Numbered from the stretch's first letter, positions 35,526 through 44,914 are shown. The stretch: DNA of 64,000 bases from DASRDB01 sp035652815 (GCA_035652815.1 DASRDB010000001.1:1-64000); one strand, 5' to 3'. The notes: generated from the sequence alone by a model not told the origin. Program-made: numbers and translations.

Positions 35526-35574
35526 TTAACCAAGATATAACCAGGTATTAATGGAAGCTTAACAATCGCTTAAC
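35526..35574 (+). promoter_or_regulatory. Putative Pho box of the phosphate symporter gene
   Basis: Five TTAAC-like repeats begin at 35526 (TTAAC), 35537 (ATAAC), 35548 (TTAAT), 35559 (TTAAC) and 35570 (TTAAC), exactly 11 bp apart. TATGCT at 35592 could serve as the -10 element. The direction and sequence match the pst box read on the other strand. Confidence 0.7.
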
Positions 35575-35651
35575 ACAAGAGAGATACGCTTATGCTGTAG
35601 GAAAAAGTGTTTTTTGAAAACGTATCCTTAAGGCAAGGAGCAAGTATCCTT

Positions 35652-37136
35652 ATGTTATTAGAGGAGCATAAAGCGAACTCACTTTCGGGAAAAGACGCGG
35701 TAGCCGAGGCGCAATCTGTGCTGGCGGCATTGGATAACAGTTCGCTTTCGGGCTTTCACTGGAAGGCCATGATTACGTCGGGCATGGGCTTTTTTACCGA
35801 TGCCTATGACCTGTTTATTATCGGTGTCGTGCTGGCGGTATTGACGCCCATCTGGCACCTCAACAAACTGGAAATTTCTCTGATCGGCAGCACATCGTTG
35901 ATTGCTGCCGCGCTTGGCTCGGTCGTCTTCGGTCGATTGGCGGACTACGTGGGTCGCCGGTCGATTTATGGCTATACATTGATTGTGCTGGCGCTGGGCG
36001 CGATTGCCTCGGCCTTCTCGCCAAACGTGGTCTGGCTGTTGATCTTCCGCTTCATCCTCGGTCTCGGCATCGGCGGCGATTATCCCCTGAGCGCCACCCT
36101 GATGAGCGAATATGCAAACCGCAAAGATCGCGGCAAGCTCGTAACGATGGTTTTCTCGATGCAAGGCGTCGGCTTGATCCTGGGGCCGCTAGTCGCGATT
36201 ATCCTGCTGGTGAGCGGCCTGAATCATGATCTCGCGTGGCGCATCATGCTGGCGCTGGGCGCGGTTCCCGCCCTGGCAACCTTCTACCTGCGCCGCCAGA
36301 TTGCCGAGACGCCGCGTTTCGCCCTGGCAATGCAGGGAGACGTCGAGGGAGCCTCGCGCACTGTTGAGATGGTGACGCGCAACGGCAATGGCAACGGGCA
36401 GAAGCTGAACGGAGCCACGAGCCAGAAGAGCGCGAAAAAAGCCGAGAAAAAAGGCAAATCCTGGCTCTACCTCTTATTGACGAAACGCTACCTGATGTGG
36501 CTGATCGGCACCGCCGGAGCCTGGTTCCTGCTCGACATCGCCTACTATGGCACAACCATCTCCAGTCCGCTAGTACTCAAAGCGTTAAATCCGAGTTCGA
36601 ACCTGGTTACGAACATGGTTTACACGCTGCTGATCTTCCTGGTGGCGGCCTTCCCTGGCTACGTGCTGGCCGCCTTTACCATCGATAAACTCGGGCGCAA
36701 GTGGATACAGGTGGTCGGTTTCGCTATGATGGCCATTGCATATGGTCTGCTGTTCGTCGCTCCTTCGCTGACGGCGATCACGCTGCCGTTCCTGCTGGTC
36801 TACGGCATGAGCTACTTCTTCACCGAGTTCGGGCCGAACGTCACGACGTTTGTCTACCCGGCAGAAATTTTCCCGGTAATGGTGCGTACAACGGCGCATG
36901 GCATCGCCGCGGCAGTCGGCAAGGTCGGAGCGTTTATCGGAGCCTTTGCCTTCCCCTACCTGCTGGCAAACTTCAACCTGCCGGGCGCAATGGCAGTAGC
37001 GGCGGTCATCTCACTGGCCGGACTGCTCCTGACGGTGTTTACCCTTCCTGAGCCAAACCAGCGCTCGCTGGAAGAAATCTCCGACGAACACGCGGTACGA
37101 GCAGCGCACGAGGAGCGCGTAGCGGTTGCGCGGTAA
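35652..37136 (+). CDS. Phosphate:H+ symporter, PHS family MFS
   Basis: About 494 residues with twelve predicted helices. The family signature GMGFFTDAYDLFIIGVV in helix 1, GRLADYVGRRSIYGYTL between helices 2-3, and GGDYPLSATLMSEYANRKDRG are typical of the fungal Pho84/PHS type phosphate transporters and of bacterial relatives. A charged loop of about 60 residues (EGASRTVEMVTRNG to KSAKKAEKKGK) divides the two halves. I prefer the ATG at 35652 (AAGGAG about 11 bases upstream) over the GTG at 35607. The Pho box upstream strengthens the phosphate assignment. Confidence 0.83.
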   Translation: MLLEEHKANSLSGKDAVAEAQSVLAALDNSSLSGFHWKAMITSGMGFFTDAYDLFIIGVVLAVLTPIWHLNKLEISLIGSTSLIAAALGSVVFGRLADYVGRRSIYGYTLIVLALGAIASAFSPNVVWLLIFRFILGLGIGGDYPLSATLMSEYANRKDRGKLVTMVFSMQGVGLILGPLVAIILLVSGLNHDLAWRIMLALGAVPALATFYLRRQIAETPRFALAMQGDVEGASRTVEMVTRNGNGNGQKLNGATSQKSAKKAEKKGKSWLYLLLTKRYLMWLIGTAGAWFLLDIAYYGTTISSPLVLKALNPSSNLVTNMVYTLLIFLVAAFPGYVLAAFTIDKLGRKWIQVVGFAMMAIAYGLLFVAPSLTAITLPFLLVYGMSYFFTEFGPNVTTFVYPAEIFPVMVRTTAHGIAAAVGKVGAFIGAFAFPYLLANFNLPGAMAVAAVISLAGLLLTVFTLPEPNQRSLEEISDEHAVRAAHEERVAVAR

Positions 37137-37197
37137 GACTCTTTGTAAGCTGGCAAAACCAGACCTTTCTGTTTGTAAGAAAAACGGATAGAATGTC

Positions 37198-37233
37198 GGT
37201 GTACCCAAAATTTGGGTACACCCATTTTTTATT
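37198..37233 (+). terminator. Intrinsic terminator after the phosphate symporter gene
   Basis: A near-perfect palindrome (37198-37222, arms of about 9-12 bp centred on 37210) is followed by a T6 run. It lies just 18 bases before the ribosome site of the DinB-like gene. Confidence 0.75.
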
Positions 37234-37251
37234 TTGCAGGGGAGGCTGCCT

Positions 37252-37782
37252 ATGGACATCATCGACTTCTTTCGCCTGGAACAGAAGCGCGTACACGACT
37301 GGATGAGACGTGCCTTGAGTGATCTGACGCCGGAGGAATGGCATTACAAGTTAGAGGGAAACAGCAACAACATCGCCTTTATCATCTGGCACTGTGTACG
37401 TACCGAGGACAACATCCTGCGCTTTATTTTACAGGGTCGCCAGCCTATCTGGAATGAAGAAAACTGGCATGACCGCCTGGGTTTGCCGCCTCGCGTGCAG
37501 GGAACAGGCATGGCTGCTGAAGAGGCACGTCAATTTCAAATAGCGGATATCCAGTTGTTCATGCAGTACATCGAAGAGGTCTGGCGCGAGTTCGAGGAGT
37601 ACCTTGCGAACGTGCAGGATGGCGGCAAAGCACTCTCCGAACGCGAGGTAACGGTAAAGCCGTTGGGTAAGATGTCCGCCATTCAGGCCATCGGGCAGGT
37701 CTGCATTACCCATTTGTTTATTCACCTGGGCGAGATTGCCGCTATCGAGGGCGCATTAGGGAAGAAAGGGCTACCAATTTAG
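37252..37782 (+). CDS. DinB-like four-helix protein
   Basis: A 176-residue member of the DinB/YfiT helical-bundle superfamily, metal-dependent enzymes often acting as thiol transferases. The two motifs with metal-ligand histidines are visible: IWHCVRTEDN and THLFIHLGEI. GGGGAGG stands 6 bases before the ATG at 37252; a longer frame from 37234 is less likely. It is a single gene after a terminator. The substrate is unknown. Confidence 0.75.
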   Translation: MDIIDFFRLEQKRVHDWMRRALSDLTPEEWHYKLEGNSNNIAFIIWHCVRTEDNILRFILQGRQPIWNEENWHDRLGLPPRVQGTGMAAEEARQFQIADIQLFMQYIEEVWREFEEYLANVQDGGKALSEREVTVKPLGKMSAIQAIGQVCITHLFIHLGEIAAIEGALGKKGLPI

Positions 37783-37810
37783 TAGGGACAGTGGGAAAGG
37801 TGGATGAGCA

Positions 37811-37913
37811 GTGGGGGCCTTGTGCCTGTCCCGGTGGGGGAAACGCGCGCGCTCTAATTGAACGCCGTTTTTGCCCCGCCACCCCGCCCCAGGGACAGGC
37901 ACGAGGCCCCCAC
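37811..37913. repeat. Long-range inverted repeat with 22-bp arms
   Basis: Arms 37811-37832 and 37892-37913 match at 21 of 22 positions, with a 59-nt spacer rich in GC runs. It is unlike families A and B in sequence. Confidence 0.7.
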
Positions 37914-37973
37914 CCTGCCACCCCGCATCCCCCTGTCGCTACGCGCAACATACCATGAACAGTCCCCCTCATC

Positions 37974-38060
37974 TGTCATCCTTCGCTGCGCTCAGGATCT
38001 CGGTGGCCCAACCGAATCGTATGCCGGTGCCGGAGATCCTTCGCTGCGCTCAGGATGACA
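37974..38060. repeat. Family A repeat pair with an inverted inner core
   Basis: Outer ends 37974-37980 (TGTCATC) and 38054-38060 (GATGACA) are inverted, yet both 27-nt arms carry CCTTCGCTGCGCTCAGGAT in the same orientation, so the inner core of the left arm has flipped relative to 34083 and 54027. It lies between the DinB-like gene and the convergent glycosyltransferase gene. Confidence 0.8.
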
Positions 38061-38092
38061 GGTGGGAGGCAGGTTTGGAACGATATACCATT

Positions 38093-39277
38093 TCAGCGCT
38101 GAGCGTGGACAACCTCTTCAATCAAATGAACCCCCTCATCCGGCCCCGGCATGGCCGCGATTTCGCGTTGCAAGCGGCGCGCACCCGACTGGTAGATTCG
38201 TTCATGCAGCAGGGCCAGGACGCTTGAGCGGATGTTTGATGGAGTGACCTCTGAGGGAACAAGACGAAGGCCTGCTCCTACTCTTTGCACCAGATCGCCG
38301 ACGATGTATTGATCTGCCCCTTGCGGAAGGACGAGTAGCGGTAGGCCCAGCGCTAACGCACTGAGCGTGGTACCTGGGCCACCATGACAGATGACCGCCG
38401 CGCAATGTGGCAAAAGCAGGGAGTGAGGCAGGTAGCTTTCTATATGCACATTGTCGGGTAATGGCTCAAATGAGGTGGGCGCTACCTCGAAGCCAATGGT
38501 GATGGCTATGTCCATCTCCAGGTTTCCGAGGCCCTCAATTACGCTGCGGAACATCGAGAGGTCGGAATTGGTGCTAAAATTTGTACCCAGGGTCATGTGA
38601 ACCAGCGGGACTGCTCGACGTTGCTCTATCCATACAGGCAGCCGTTCGCCGGGAATGGGCGGTGGGGCTATAGGACGGAGCGGGCGGATAGCATCATAAT
38701 AGGGCGCTGGCTCGTAGGGTTGCAGTGTGGGCGGCGTGATATCCAGGCAGAGATGCCGGTAAATGCCTGCCGTTGGGTCTGGCTCCAGGCGGCGCTGCTG
38801 CCAGAGCGGCGCGACCGCTTTTGCCGCCGCTTCGATCATGCTGTTGCTGAAGCGGATGCCAAGCGCCTGGCTGACGCTGGGAATGCCCAGATGCGCGGCG
38901 GCAATGGGAGCGGCCAGTTCCCAGATGTCATGCAGGATGACATCAGGTCGCCAGCTTTGCGCCAATGGCTCCAGGTCGGCGAGCATGGCGGGGGCCAGAA
39001 TCTCGCCGAACAGGTGCGGAATATACCAATCAAGAATTTCGTCTGGCGCGAGCCGGTTGTATTCCTGGTCGGGGAAGACCTCAGCCAGCCGCTCGAAGGC
39101 TGCCTGCGCATCAATTCCAGCTTCAAAGGTCGTAAAGCCTGTGGCCCTGGCGCGGGATTGCATGCTGGGGCCAGTTGCTATCGCTATCTCGTGGCCTGCG
39201 TCCGCTAGCGCCCTTACCAACGGTAGGAGCGGCTGTAGATGGCCGTGTGCTGAGATGCATGATACGAGTACGCGCAT
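38093..39277 (-). CDS. GT1-family glycosyltransferase (UGT/macrolide type)
   Basis: A 394-residue GT-B fold glycosyltransferase that probably moves a sugar from a nucleotide donor to a small lipophilic acceptor. The N-terminal domain begins VLVSCISAHGHLQPLLPLVRAL; the C-terminal donor domain has the CHGGPGTTLSAL and PLLVLPQGADQYI signature. The ATG at 39277 has GAGGGGA 9 bases upstream. It follows the cupin gene by 27 bases and is likely co-transcribed. The acceptor is unknown. Confidence 0.85.
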   Translation of the reverse strand: MRVLVSCISAHGHLQPLLPLVRALADAGHEIAIATGPSMQSRARATGFTTFEAGIDAQAAFERLAEVFPDQEYNRLAPDEILDWYIPHLFGEILAPAMLADLEPLAQSWRPDVILHDIWELAAPIAAAHLGIPSVSQALGIRFSNSMIEAAAKAVAPLWQQRRLEPDPTAGIYRHLCLDITPPTLQPYEPAPYYDAIRPLRPIAPPPIPGERLPVWIEQRRAVPLVHMTLGTNFSTNSDLSMFRSVIEGLGNLEMDIAITIGFEVAPTSFEPLPDNVHIESYLPHSLLLPHCAAVICHGGPGTTLSALALGLPLLVLPQGADQYIVGDLVQRVGAGLRLVPSEVTPSNIRSSVLALLHERIYQSGARRLQREIAAMPGPDEGVHLIEEVVHAQR

Positions 39278-39304
39278 GTTCTGATCTCCCCTCATATTGC
39301 TTGC

Positions 39305-39655
39305 CTAGACGTTCCTGCTCGCATCCTGGAAATCGAGGCCAACGCAGGGTTCATCACCGAGGACCCAGGCATCATGGCCCGGCGCAGTAATGGCGATATC
39401 GCCCGGCCCAATATCGAATTCAGTACCGTCGTCCATGCGAGTGCGGAGATGGCCGGAAATGATGTAGGTAAAATGCGTCCTCTGGCAACTCTCAGTGCCT
39501 GCGACGCGCCTCATATGCTCGGACCATCTCCATCCAGGTTGCCAGACCGCTCTCACGATAGTCATATCGCCAAAGTTGACACTTTCCATTTTTACATGCG
39601 GGAGCGAGCGCGTTTCGTCTGGAGCATTGAAGCTCTTCTTTTGAGATGCTGACAT
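39305..39655 (-). CDS. Cupin-domain protein
   Basis: A 116-residue single cupin. The beta-barrel segment runs from RAVWQPGWRWSEH through THFTYIISGHLRTRMDDGTEF to DIGPGDIAITAPGHDAWV. Metal-ligand histidines could be those in SEH, THF and GHD, though the strict cupin motif is partial. The start at 39655 follows AGAGGTG; the longer frame to 39760 lacks conserved sequence. It precedes the glycosyltransferase in the same operon. Confidence 0.72.
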   Translation of the reverse strand: MSASQKKSFNAPDETRSLPHVKMESVNFGDMTIVRAVWQPGWRWSEHMRRVAGTESCQRTHFTYIISGHLRTRMDDGTEFDIGPGDIAITAPGHDAWVLGDEPCVGLDFQDASRNV

Positions 39656-39822
39656 CTTGTCACCTCTTCTTACTTTTCTATCGGTTCTCACACAAAAGGA
39701 GAACCACTGCCAGGAGTATAGCCCGCTGGGTAGACAAAGCACATCGGCTGAATAGCGCATTTCTTGTTGCGCTATTAGCCGCCTTGGACAGGGGATTTTT
39801 GAGAGGGGATGGGCTAAATTAC

Positions 39823-42800
39823 TTACGCCAGTCCATGTTCAATGGCATAACGTGTGGCGGCGCTGCGCGAGGTGATGCCAAGCTTGCTATAGATTGAATT
39901 AAGGTGCGAATGCACAGTGCGATGGCTGATGACGAGTTTTTCGGCTACTTGAGCGTCGGTAAGGCCCTGGGCAACATAGCGCAAGACCTCGATTTCGCGT
40001 TCGGTAAGACCGTCGTATTTATCGGATGCGCGACGAGATGGCTTTTCCGATGGGAGCGTTTGCAGAGCGGCTTGTAAAAAATGTTCGCGCAAAGATGGTT
40101 CATCAATGGTAGTGGCAAGCTGAGTGAGAATGTTCCTGGCGGCGTTCCACTCGCGTTGGGCGGCTTCCTCTTGTTTGAGCAGGTGATAGGCTTGTCCCAG
40201 GGAACGATGGATGCGCCACAGAATCGAAGGAGCCTGTCTCTGTTCTGCGCCTACTTTGGCGTCCTCTAATGCTCTGGCGGCTTCTTGCGGGCGCTTTAAG
40301 GCAAGCAGGGCCTCACCTTTCAGGGCTAGCAGGTGAGGAATGTGTTGCTGGCTATTGCCGGGAGTTGTAGCAAGCAATTGTTCTGCAATGTCCAGGGTGC
40401 GGTTTGGTTCACCTTGAGCCAGAGCAAGCTCGCCCCAGATCCAGGCTACCTGTCGTTCAAAAAAGCCTTGCGCTTGCTTATCTCGCGGCAGAATGGTTTG
40501 CAGTGTTGCTTCAGCGCGTGAAAACTCGCGTTTGAGAGTATAAGCCAGCCCCAGGTATGGGGTGAGATATCCAATCCAGATCATTGAGCCAATTGCGCGT
40601 GCCTGGACTAAGGCTGGTTCTAAATGGGAAACTGCGCTGTCTGGTTGGAGCAGCAAGAGGTACAGCCGTCCGATCGCGCCGTTGATGGCTGCGAGCCATT
40701 CTTGATGCTCGATGGTCGTTGCGATTTGCAATCCCGTTTGTGCATGAGTGAGTGCCGGGCCGAATTTCCCGAAGGAAGCGAGAAACCAGACGGCACCCAT
40801 TTCGATAAAGGCCTGATCTGATAAAGAGTTCGTTTGAAGTGCCAGGTGGAAGGCTTCTTCGATATCTTGCATACATTCATCATATGTTCTGAGGGAGCTA
40901 TATGTCGTTTCTATCGTCTCAGGGGCCGAGTCCAGAGCGCGCACAGTAAGTGCGGAGCAGAGGTTTCGCTGGCTGCCAATGGCGCGGAACAGCTCAATAG
41001 CCTGTCCAAAGAACTCGTTCACTGCTCTGGCCGTGTCGCCTATAAAATAATAGACCGCGCCAAGCATTTCAAGCGTCTCAGCCATGCCTTGTTTATCGGA
41101 CTGCGCCTCAAAGAGCGACAGCACCTCTTGAAATACCTCTTGCGCTTCCTGAATGCGCCCTCTGTTCATCAGCCAATTGCCCAGGCGATGCAGGCTGCGA
41201 GCGCGGAGTGTAGAATCGGCCATGTCTTCGGCAAGATCAATAGCGCGGTGGAACCACTCTTCAGTACGTTGGTAATCATGCCCGGTCCAGAGGAAGCCAA
41301 TTGCCATGACGCTCTGCCATTCCATCAAGCGGTCCTGAGTATCACGGGCCGCCTCTAAAGCATGTTCGTAGTCACTTAAGGCGCGTTCAAATTCGCTAAG
41401 GGTTTCGTAAGCCTGACCGCGCAGGTGATAAAGTGCGGCGGGTGACTTCTCCGGTAGATGTTGGAGCGCGGAGAGTGCGCGCGTAAAATGGTCAATGGCG
41501 GCGCGCTGAGCATAGAGGGCAAGGTCTTTTTCTCCGGCACGTTGCTGATATTCAAGCGCCTTCTCCCATGTCCCTGCCTCATAGTAGTGATAGGCGAGGT
41601 CTTCCAGGTAAGCATTCAGGAGAGGTGTTGAGACGTAAAGCTGCTCTATCGCTTCTGCAAGTGCGCGGTGCAGCATGCGGCGTTCGCGGGCAAGAAATCC
41701 GGCATAAACGGCCTGCTGTGTGAGGGCATGACGGAAGGCAAACTGTTCCGCCGATACCTCACCAACAAGCTGAGCCGCTACCAGTTCTTTGATGAGCGAC
41801 AACAACTCGCTTTCATCACAATGCATGACCTGTTGCAGAACCGCGAAGTCGAAGCGTCTTCCCGCTACTGCCGCCAGCGTGACGACCTGGCTGGCGTCCG
41901 CGCTTAATTGTTGCATGCGCTGCTGTACAGCATCCTGGATACTGCGCGGAACGGGTACGTGTTTGCTCCATTGATGCGGATGGGGCTTTTGCTGCCAGAC
42001 GCCAGCATCAACGCGCAGTTCGCCACTTGAGACAAGTGAGGTGAGCAGTTCTTCCACGAAAAACGGGTTGCCCTCTGTAAGTGGATAAATGAGGTCTAGC
42101 AAATTGGCCTGTTCCGCTTCTGGAAGGGCAAACATGGCGTTGAGCATGGTATTGATATCATGGTGCGAGAGCGGCAGCAGCCGTAGCTCCTTTGAAAGAC
42201 GGGCGCGGTCGAGTTGGGCAAGGAAACGTTGCAGGGTCGGCTGAACCTCGTCGCTGCGGTAGGTTGCCAGGAACAGCAGCGGCTGCGTAGGGCAGAGACG
42301 CGCCAGGGATAGAAGAAATTCGAGGCTGATATCGTCGCACCAGTGTAAATCTTCAATGATAAGCAACACGGAATGCTGGCGGGCCTGTTCTTGAAAAAAG
42401 CGGGTCAGGGCGGCAAAGAGGCGGCGTTTCTCCTGCTCCGGGTCTGGCAAGGACGCAGGAAGAGGGCCGGGCAATGCTAACGCCACTTCAGGCAGCAGCC
42501 GCGCAAATTCGAGGATGACCGGATTTAGCTCAGCCGCCTTAGCGGTTTGCGCAACCCAGGTACGCAACAGGTCAAGCAATGGGGCATACGGGTATGCGCT
42601 ATCCACCTGAAAGCAGTTGCCTTGAAAGAGGAAAAAGCCCTGTTCGGAAGCATAGACTTTAGCTTCGGCAACTAAGCGCGATTTGCCTATCCCGGCCTCG
42701 CCACATAGCAAGGCCACCTGTCCCTGCCCATTTCTTGCCCGGTCAAGCAGTTGGCAAAGCGCCTGACGTTCGTGGACGCGGCCAATCAGAACTGGACATA

Positions 42801-42825
42801 GAACGGGCGCTGAGAAGGTTTCCAT
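39823..42825 (-). CDS. LuxR-family regulator with ATPase and TPR domains (MalT/LAL type)
   Basis: A 1000-residue regulator. Walker A is CGEAGIGKS (42-49) and the Walker B region is LLIIEDLHWCDDISLEFL; an AAA/NACHT-like ATPase occupies about 15-400. TPR-like helical repeats fill about 420-900 (repeated A-x-x-x-L-G-x-x-Y patterns). The LuxR helix-turn-helix is at the end: LTEREIEVLRYVAQGLTDAQVAEKL, then VHSHLNSIYSKLGI. Large ATPases of this type act as signal-gated activators. Its start lies 14 bases after the macro-domain gene, so it probably shares the PDH operon's transcript. Confidence 0.88.
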   Translation of the reverse strand: METFSAPVLCPVLIGRVHERQALCQLLDRARNGQGQVALLCGEAGIGKSRLVAEAKVYASEQGFFLFQGNCFQVDSAYPYAPLLDLLRTWVAQTAKAAELNPVILEFARLLPEVALALPGPLPASLPDPEQEKRRLFAALTRFFQEQARQHSVLLIIEDLHWCDDISLEFLLSLARLCPTQPLLFLATYRSDEVQPTLQRFLAQLDRARLSKELRLLPLSHHDINTMLNAMFALPEAEQANLLDLIYPLTEGNPFFVEELLTSLVSSGELRVDAGVWQQKPHPHQWSKHVPVPRSIQDAVQQRMQQLSADASQVVTLAAVAGRRFDFAVLQQVMHCDESELLSLIKELVAAQLVGEVSAEQFAFRHALTQQAVYAGFLARERRMLHRALAEAIEQLYVSTPLLNAYLEDLAYHYYEAGTWEKALEYQQRAGEKDLALYAQRAAIDHFTRALSALQHLPEKSPAALYHLRGQAYETLSEFERALSDYEHALEAARDTQDRLMEWQSVMAIGFLWTGHDYQRTEEWFHRAIDLAEDMADSTLRARSLHRLGNWLMNRGRIQEAQEVFQEVLSLFEAQSDKQGMAETLEMLGAVYYFIGDTARAVNEFFGQAIELFRAIGSQRNLCSALTVRALDSAPETIETTYSSLRTYDECMQDIEEAFHLALQTNSLSDQAFIEMGAVWFLASFGKFGPALTHAQTGLQIATTIEHQEWLAAINGAIGRLYLLLLQPDSAVSHLEPALVQARAIGSMIWIGYLTPYLGLAYTLKREFSRAEATLQTILPRDKQAQGFFERQVAWIWGELALAQGEPNRTLDIAEQLLATTPGNSQQHIPHLLALKGEALLALKRPQEAARALEDAKVGAEQRQAPSILWRIHRSLGQAYHLLKQEEAAQREWNAARNILTQLATTIDEPSLREHFLQAALQTLPSEKPSRRASDKYDGLTEREIEVLRYVAQGLTDAQVAEKLVISHRTVHSHLNSIYSKLGITSRSAATRYAIEHGLA

Positions 42826-42839
42826 GATGGCACCTACCC

Positions 42840-43373
42840 TTACGGCACAAGCTCTTTCAATGCTTTTTCAAATGCCTCGAAAGAGTCGCGGCCATAAAGG
42901 ACGAAGATAACTTCTTTCAGGCTGGTCGGCTTTTGGAGATGATGAATGACGGTGCGCAGGGCGATGGGTGCGGCTTCATCTAGTGGATAGCCGTAGACGC
43001 CTGTGCTGAGCGAAGGGAAAGCGATGCTTTGAATCTGGTATTGCTCTGCGAGGTTGAGGCAGCTTTGATAGGCGCTGGCTAGCAGGCGTTCGTCTTCTTT
43101 GGTTCCATTGTAGATGGGGCCGACGGCGTGGAAGACGTATTTCGCCTGAAGTTTGCCTGCTCCGGTGGCAACGGCGCTTCCGGTGGGACAGCTGCCGATT
43201 TTGCGGCATTCTGCCATGATCGAGGGGCCACCAGCGCGGTGAATGGCTCCGTCAACGCCACCGCCACCCCGCAGGCCGGAGTTGGCAGCGTTGACGATAG
43301 CATCTGCCTGCACCTTGACGATATCGCCCTGCATGAGGGCCAGGGTTACGCCGTTAATGGTGCGTGTAGACAT
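42840..43373 (-). CDS. Macro-domain protein (O-acetyl-ADP-ribose deacetylase type)
   Basis: A 177-residue macro domain close to bacterial YmdB-like deacetylases that remove ADP-ribose adducts. Motifs: GDIVKVQADAIVNAANSGL, the glycine-rich GGGGVDGAIHRAGG, CPTGSAVATGAGKL and FPSLSTGVYGYP. The ATG at 43373 has GGAG 9 bases upstream; the longer open frame to 43469 runs into the E2 gene and is not used. It is 22 bases after E2 and 14 before the LuxR-type gene, suggesting one transcription unit. Confidence 0.9.
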   Translation of the reverse strand: MSTRTINGVTLALMQGDIVKVQADAIVNAANSGLRGGGGVDGAIHRAGGPSIMAECRKIGSCPTGSAVATGAGKLQAKYVFHAVGPIYNGTKEDERLLASAYQSCLNLAEQYQIQSIAFPSLSTGVYGYPLDEAAPIALRTVIHHLQKPTSLKEVIFVLYGRDSFEAFEKALKELVP

Positions 43374-43395
43374 AAAGATTTCTCCGCTTTGCATA

Positions 43396-44760
43396 TTACA
43401 ACAGCAAGCCGAAAGGCTCTTCCAGCAGGCGTTTGAGTTCCTGCAAGAAACGAGCGGCGATTGCGCCATCGATGACGCGGTGGTCGGACGAGAGTGTGAC
43501 TTTCATACGGTCGCGCACCACGACCTGTCCATCGACAACTACGGGAGTTGGTATGATGGAACCGACAGCCAGGATAGCGGACTCGGGCGGGTTGATGACG
43601 GCTGTAAAGCTCTCCACCTCGAACATGCCCAGGTTGCTGACCGTGAAAGTGCCGCCGGAGAACTCTTCAGGGCGCAGCTTGCCTGTACGAGCCGCCTCGG
43701 CCAGACGCTGCGACTCGCGCGCAATATCGAGCAGGCCGCGCTTATCAGCATCGCGAATGACCGGAACGATCAATCCCTGTTCAAGAGCGACCGCCATGCC
43801 GATGTTGATCTGCTTCTTTTGCAGGATGCGGTCCTCGGCGAAGGAGACGTTGACCTGGGGCATACGCACAAGGGTTTTGGCAACGGCCTTGATAATCAGG
43901 TCGTTGAAACTGACCTTGACCGGATTGGATTCGGTTGCAGCGTAGGCGTTGATTTGCTTGCGCAGTTCAGCCAGCTTGCCGGTATCGATTACGCTGGTGA
44001 CGTAGAAGTGCGGCGCGGTCTGCATGCTCTGACTGAGCCGCTTCGCAATGGTGCGGCGCATTGCGGTGAGCGGTATTTCGACGACCTCGCCCGTTTCGAC
44101 TATGGGAGTCGGTACTGGCTCTGGAGCAGGTTGTGGAGCGGGGGCCACAGAGGCGGCAGGTTGCACCTGGACAGGTTGTACAGCAGGCTGCGGGGCCTGT
44201 CTCAGGGCCGCCTCGATATCCAATTTGATAATGCGCCCGTTGGGGCCGGTTCCACGTATCTGGCGATAATCAAGCTGGTGTTCTGCCGCGATACGCCTGG
44301 CGATTGGCGAGATGAAGACGCGCCCATATTCGCCTGCTGGTGCGGAAGTCGCGGTTTGCGCGGGATGTGCTGCCGTACTGGTGGGCGTCGTTTCAGTGGT
44401 TGGTTGAGAGGCAAAGGTTGGCGCGACATCGTGGGCTTCGTCAGTTGGCTCACGCGCAGGTGCGGCTGTACTGGCGGGAGCGCTCGCTTTGCCGTTGCCT
44501 CCCTCGCTGTCTGGAAGCGGCTCGTCTGGCGAACCAATGAGCGCGATGCCAGTGCCAATAGGCGCGGATTGCCCCTCCGCCACCAGGATTTTACGCAACA
44601 CACCGCTAGCAAAAGCCTCGATCTCAATATTGACCTTGTCGGTTTCGACCTCCGCCAGGAACTCGCCTTTCTTGACGGTGTCTCCTTCGTGTTTGAGCCA
44701 GCGAAGAATCTTGCCTTCTTCCATTGTATCGCCCATCTTGGGCATTTCTACGGTTTTCAT
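43396..44760 (-). CDS. pdhC: Dihydrolipoyl acyltransferase (E2) of a 2-oxoacid dehydrogenase
   Basis: A 454-residue E2 core component. The lipoyl domain (1-80) carries K42 in EVETDKVNIEIEAF; a Pro/Ala/Thr linker follows; the peripheral subunit-binding domain is at about 135-175 (ISPIARRIAAEHQLDYRQI); and the catalytic domain ends in SSDHRVIDGA with the active His near 427. Together with E1alpha and E1beta upstream it fits a pyruvate dehydrogenase or acetoin/branched-chain relative. E3 is not in the window. A family A repeat separates it from E1beta. Confidence 0.9.
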   Translation of the reverse strand: MKTVEMPKMGDTMEEGKILRWLKHEGDTVKKGEFLAEVETDKVNIEIEAFASGVLRKILVAEGQSAPIGTGIALIGSPDEPLPDSEGGNGKASAPASTAAPAREPTDEAHDVAPTFASQPTTETTPTSTAAHPAQTATSAPAGEYGRVFISPIARRIAAEHQLDYRQIRGTGPNGRIIKLDIEAALRQAPQPAVQPVQVQPAASVAPAPQPAPEPVPTPIVETGEVVEIPLTAMRRTIAKRLSQSMQTAPHFYVTSVIDTGKLAELRKQINAYAATESNPVKVSFNDLIIKAVAKTLVRMPQVNVSFAEDRILQKKQINIGMAVALEQGLIVPVIRDADKRGLLDIARESQRLAEAARTGKLRPEEFSGGTFTVSNLGMFEVESFTAVINPPESAILAVGSIIPTPVVVDGQVVVRDRMKVTLSSDHRVIDGAIAARFLQELKRLLEEPFGLLL

Positions 44761-44830
44761 GCTTCGTTCTCTCTTATAGATATGCAGGGATGTGATGATG
44801 TTGCACAACCATGATTGGTCATCTCGTTCA

Positions 44831-44914
44831 TGTCATCCTTCGCTGCGAAGGATCTGTGGTCATGGCGTGCGATTGGGGCCGACCCGCAGATCCTTCGCTG
44901 CGCTCAGGATGACA
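44831..44914. repeat. Family A repeat pair between E1beta and E2 genes
   Basis: Arms 44831-44855 and 44888-44914 contain TGTCATCCTTCGCTGCG and AGATCCTTCGCTGCGCTC. The left arm has lost two bases relative to other copies and, as at 37974, its core runs in the same direction as the right arm. It lies within the presumed PDH transcript. Confidence 0.8.

Noticed and set aside
43243..44814. Long plus-strand open frame of 523 residues opposite the E2 gene
   Set aside because: It is a shadow of the clear E2 reading frame; its sequence has no domain pattern and it lacks a ribosome site.
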